From the NCBI RefSeq assembly GCF_000426305.1, contig NZ_AUFC01000031.1, forward strand, positions 1 to 33,854: a stretch of DNA of 33,854 nt. Reading direction: 5' to 3'. The DNA is from Anaerovorax odorimutans DSM 5092 (GTDB lineage: Bacteria; Bacillota; Clostridia; Peptostreptococcales; Anaerovoracaceae). A model generated the notes under the pieces. It was not told the origin of the DNA. It saw only the letters and a program-made list of their open reading frames with translations, and made no database searches. Shown in pieces: positions 32,798-33,854 of the stretch; the stretch's first letter is position 1; each line of letters opens with the position of its first letter. A program made the position numbers and the translations under genes.

Positions 32798-33079
32798 TTA
32801 TCTTTTAACCAAGTATCTGACAGTTTCCCTCAATTCATTGCTAAATTCTGCGAGATCTTCAAAACTAATTGCACCCTCATTTATAAGTGAAATAATATTA
32901 TAAATAAGGTTTGACCGGCTCACTTCTACTCTAACACCAGCTTTCTTCCTATCATCTTTTATTCTCTTCTACAACCGCCAAAACTTCTCTGATGGATCAG
33001 AGTCTTCACTTAATAATTCTATGTATTCCTTACCGAGCCTGTCCATATAGGATTCCTGCCAATCGGCAATCTTTTTTCT
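32798..33079 (-). pseudogene. Small element-borne protein, amber-interrupted and 5' truncated
   Basis: The frame reads KKIADWQESYMDRLGKEYIE, then PSEKFWRL, an in-frame TAG (32969-32971), KRIKDDRKKAGVRVEVSRSN, and finishes FSNELRETVRYLVKR at TAA (32798-32800). The pattern FW-(E)-L-x-K-RI and DL-x-x-FS-(D)-ELRE-x-V is that of small (about 95-residue) proteins frequent in clostridial mobile elements; their function is unknown. The 5' end is cut at the IS200 element. The amber stands where Glu is usual. Confidence 0.6.
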
Positions 33080-33181
33080 AATAATGATCCTCCGGCATAG
33101 CCGGAGGTTTTTCTTATGCGGGCAAAGCCCTCTGTTACTAGCAACGCCTTAAGGCGTATGTGGTCTAACACTTGCTATAAC

Positions 33182-33643
33182 TTACTTGCTACCCGTGAAC
33201 GGGTCTGTTAATTCTCTCATCGTAATTTGATCTTCAATCTGATCTTCTTTCAGTTGATTTTTTATATACTCTGCGATTTTCTTTGTGTTTTTCCCCGTTG
33301 TATCAACAAAATATCCTCTGCACCAGAAGCTCCGATTGGCATATTTGTATTTCCAATTCCCATGTCTCTCATGCAATATGATACTACTTTTACCTTTCAG
33401 AAATCCTACAAATGCTGACACACTCATCTTTGGTGGTATTTCTACAAGCATATGGATATGATCGGGAAATATCTCAGCTTGAATGATATTTACTTTTTTC
33501 CAATTGCACAATTCTCTAAGTATTTTTCCGACTTCTTCTTTATGCTCGTTGTAAAATATTTTTCTTCTATATTTCGGAGCAAACACTATGCGGTACTTAC
33601 AATTCCACGTCGTATGTGCTAGACTATTTTTATTATCATTCAT
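33182..33643 (-). CDS. tnpA: IS200 transposase TnpA (Y1 HUH)
   Basis: The protein of 153 residues is full length for the family. The HUH motif is H62-x-H64 in FPDHIHMLVEI, and the catalytic tyrosine is Y126 in KKIAEYIKNQ. The start YRIVFAPKYRRKIFY and the middle VSAFVGFLKGKSS are typical. It cuts and joins single-stranded DNA at the element's hairpins. GAAAGGAG lies upstream of the ATG but is covered by the 5' stem. No defect is visible. Confidence 0.93.
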   Translation of the reverse strand: MNDNKNSLAHTTWNCKYRIVFAPKYRRKIFYNEHKEEVGKILRELCNWKKVNIIQAEIFPDHIHMLVEIPPKMSVSAFVGFLKGKSSIILHERHGNWKYKYANRSFWCRGYFVDTTGKNTKKIAEYIKNQLKEDQIEDQITMRELTDPFTGSK

Positions 33644-33648
33644 GTTTT

Positions 33649-33714
33649 AAAACTCCTTTCGATATTTATACTGTAGTTGCCAGACCACAGTCTTATTATA
33701 TCTTTAGGAGTTTT
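33649..33714 (-). promoter_or_regulatory. 5' leader stem hiding the tnpA ribosome binding site
   Basis: AAAACTCCT (33649-33657) and AGGAGTTTT (33706-33714) are complementary and continue as GATAT/ATATC after three mismatches; ACTGT/ACAGT closes inside. On the minus-strand mRNA the 3' arm contains the AAAGGAG of tnpA. Translation repression by such a leader is known for Salmonella IS200. Confidence 0.7.
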
Positions 33715-33824
33715 ATTTTTCATCATCGCTAAAGCTTCCACGGAACCACCGGCATTGCCGCAATGGCATTAAGTTAAGCATTTTAAAACATGGATACAAC
33801 AAAGTAAAAAGTGAAGGATAGAGA

Positions 33825-33854
33825 ATGCCGAAGTGTATTATCTGTTCTTCATGT
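33825..33854 (+). CDS. Possible start of a gene running off the window
   Basis: An ATG with GAAGGA about 8 nt upstream opens a plus-strand frame reading MPKCIICSSC to the end of the sequence. The paired CxxC motifs would fit a small zinc-ribbon start. Only ten codons are visible, so this is tentative. Confidence 0.3.
   Translation, partial: MPKCIICSSC

Larger units (their letters stand above)
33085..33775 (-). mobile_element. IS200-family insertion sequence, apparently complete
   Basis: One Y1 transposase gene is flanked by subterminal hairpins. On the 3' side are CCTCCGGC-ATA-GCCGGAGG (33089-33107), GGGC/GCCC (33120-33130) and ACGCCTTAAGGCGT (33144-33157). On the 5' side is a long stem over the ribosome binding site (33649-33714) and an ATTGCCGCAAT hairpin near 33753. 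IS200 elements have no inverted terminal repeats but hairpins recognised by TnpA. The exact ends are estimates. Confidence 0.75.

Noticed and set aside
10590-32971. Genome-wide reassignment of TAG to an amino acid
   Set aside because: The IS110 transposase, the TetR regulator, the MFS exporter and the YciI-like gene all end at TAG at their expected C-termini, so TAG is a working stop here. Only suppression or read-through stays open.

Overview
The window is AT-rich. Most intact genes have a strong GGAGG-type ribosome binding site, and the sigma-A-like promoters are close to consensus. Gene families (Clostridia-type integrative-element recombinase, sigma and XRE module, IS200 and IS110, staygreen-like protein, FecCD-type metal uptake) point to a low-GC Firmicute, most likely a member of the Clostridia, possibly gut-associated. 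This is inference from gene content; there is no rRNA or tRNA to place it. The sequence looks like a chromosomal accessory region: intact cargo modules separated by corridors of decayed genes and insertion sequences.

Layout. 0.3-7.8 kb is a defence-like island on the minus strand. It holds a 1446-residue metallophosphoesterase-STAND NTPase fusion (335-4675) behind a promoter carrying a perfect palindrome, then a two-gene operon of a HEPN-like protein (7079-7780) and an ORC/Cdc6-like AAA ATPase (5448-7079). 8.0-9.45 kb is an IS110-family element with a structured upstream segment that fits a bridge RNA. 9.5-12.4 kb is a decay corridor with a nonsense-interrupted beta-lactamase-family gene, several orphan 3' coding tails, and a probably intact staygreen-family gene. 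12.5-13.6 kb is a class II Fic protein behind a consensus promoter flanked by an inverted repeat. 14.2-16.3 kb is a TetR (LmrA/YxaF-like) regulator with a DHA2-type MFS drug exporter and matching operators. 16.3-19.2 kb is a second decay corridor (IS200 TnpA fragment, YciI-like, isochorismatase-like, a broken RloA/RloB pair, a broken GNAT acetyltransferase).

19.3-23.6 kb is a recombination and regulation module typical of integrative elements: large serine recombinase, a 55-residue protein, a MazF/PemK-type toxin, a small sigma factor, and a divergent XRE repressor whose probable operator (ATGCACGAT-type) occurs three times nearby. 23.9-32.4 kb is one eight-gene minus-strand operon: SAM methyltransferase, MarR regulator, FecB-like lipoprotein, FecCD permease, FecE-like ATPase, DtxR-like regulator and two half-size ABC exporter-type proteins. 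It resembles metal-chelate (siderophore-type) uptake loci. Its promoter has two MarR-like palindromes over -35 and -10 and a DtxR-like inverted repeat just downstream. The second ABC gene carries one amber codon. 32.6-33.85 kb holds another orphan coding tail, an amber-interrupted small gene and an apparently complete IS200-like element.

Themes. (1) Two apparently intact, poorly characterised NTPase systems lie side by side, and a third (RloAB) is decayed nearby. (2) A coding tail of about 60 bp recurs at 9.9, 12.2 and 32.6 kb and resembles a serine-recombinase C-terminus, suggesting footprints of past integration. (3) All four in-frame nonsense codons that I could place in otherwise readable genes are TAG, although TAG is also used as a genuine stop.
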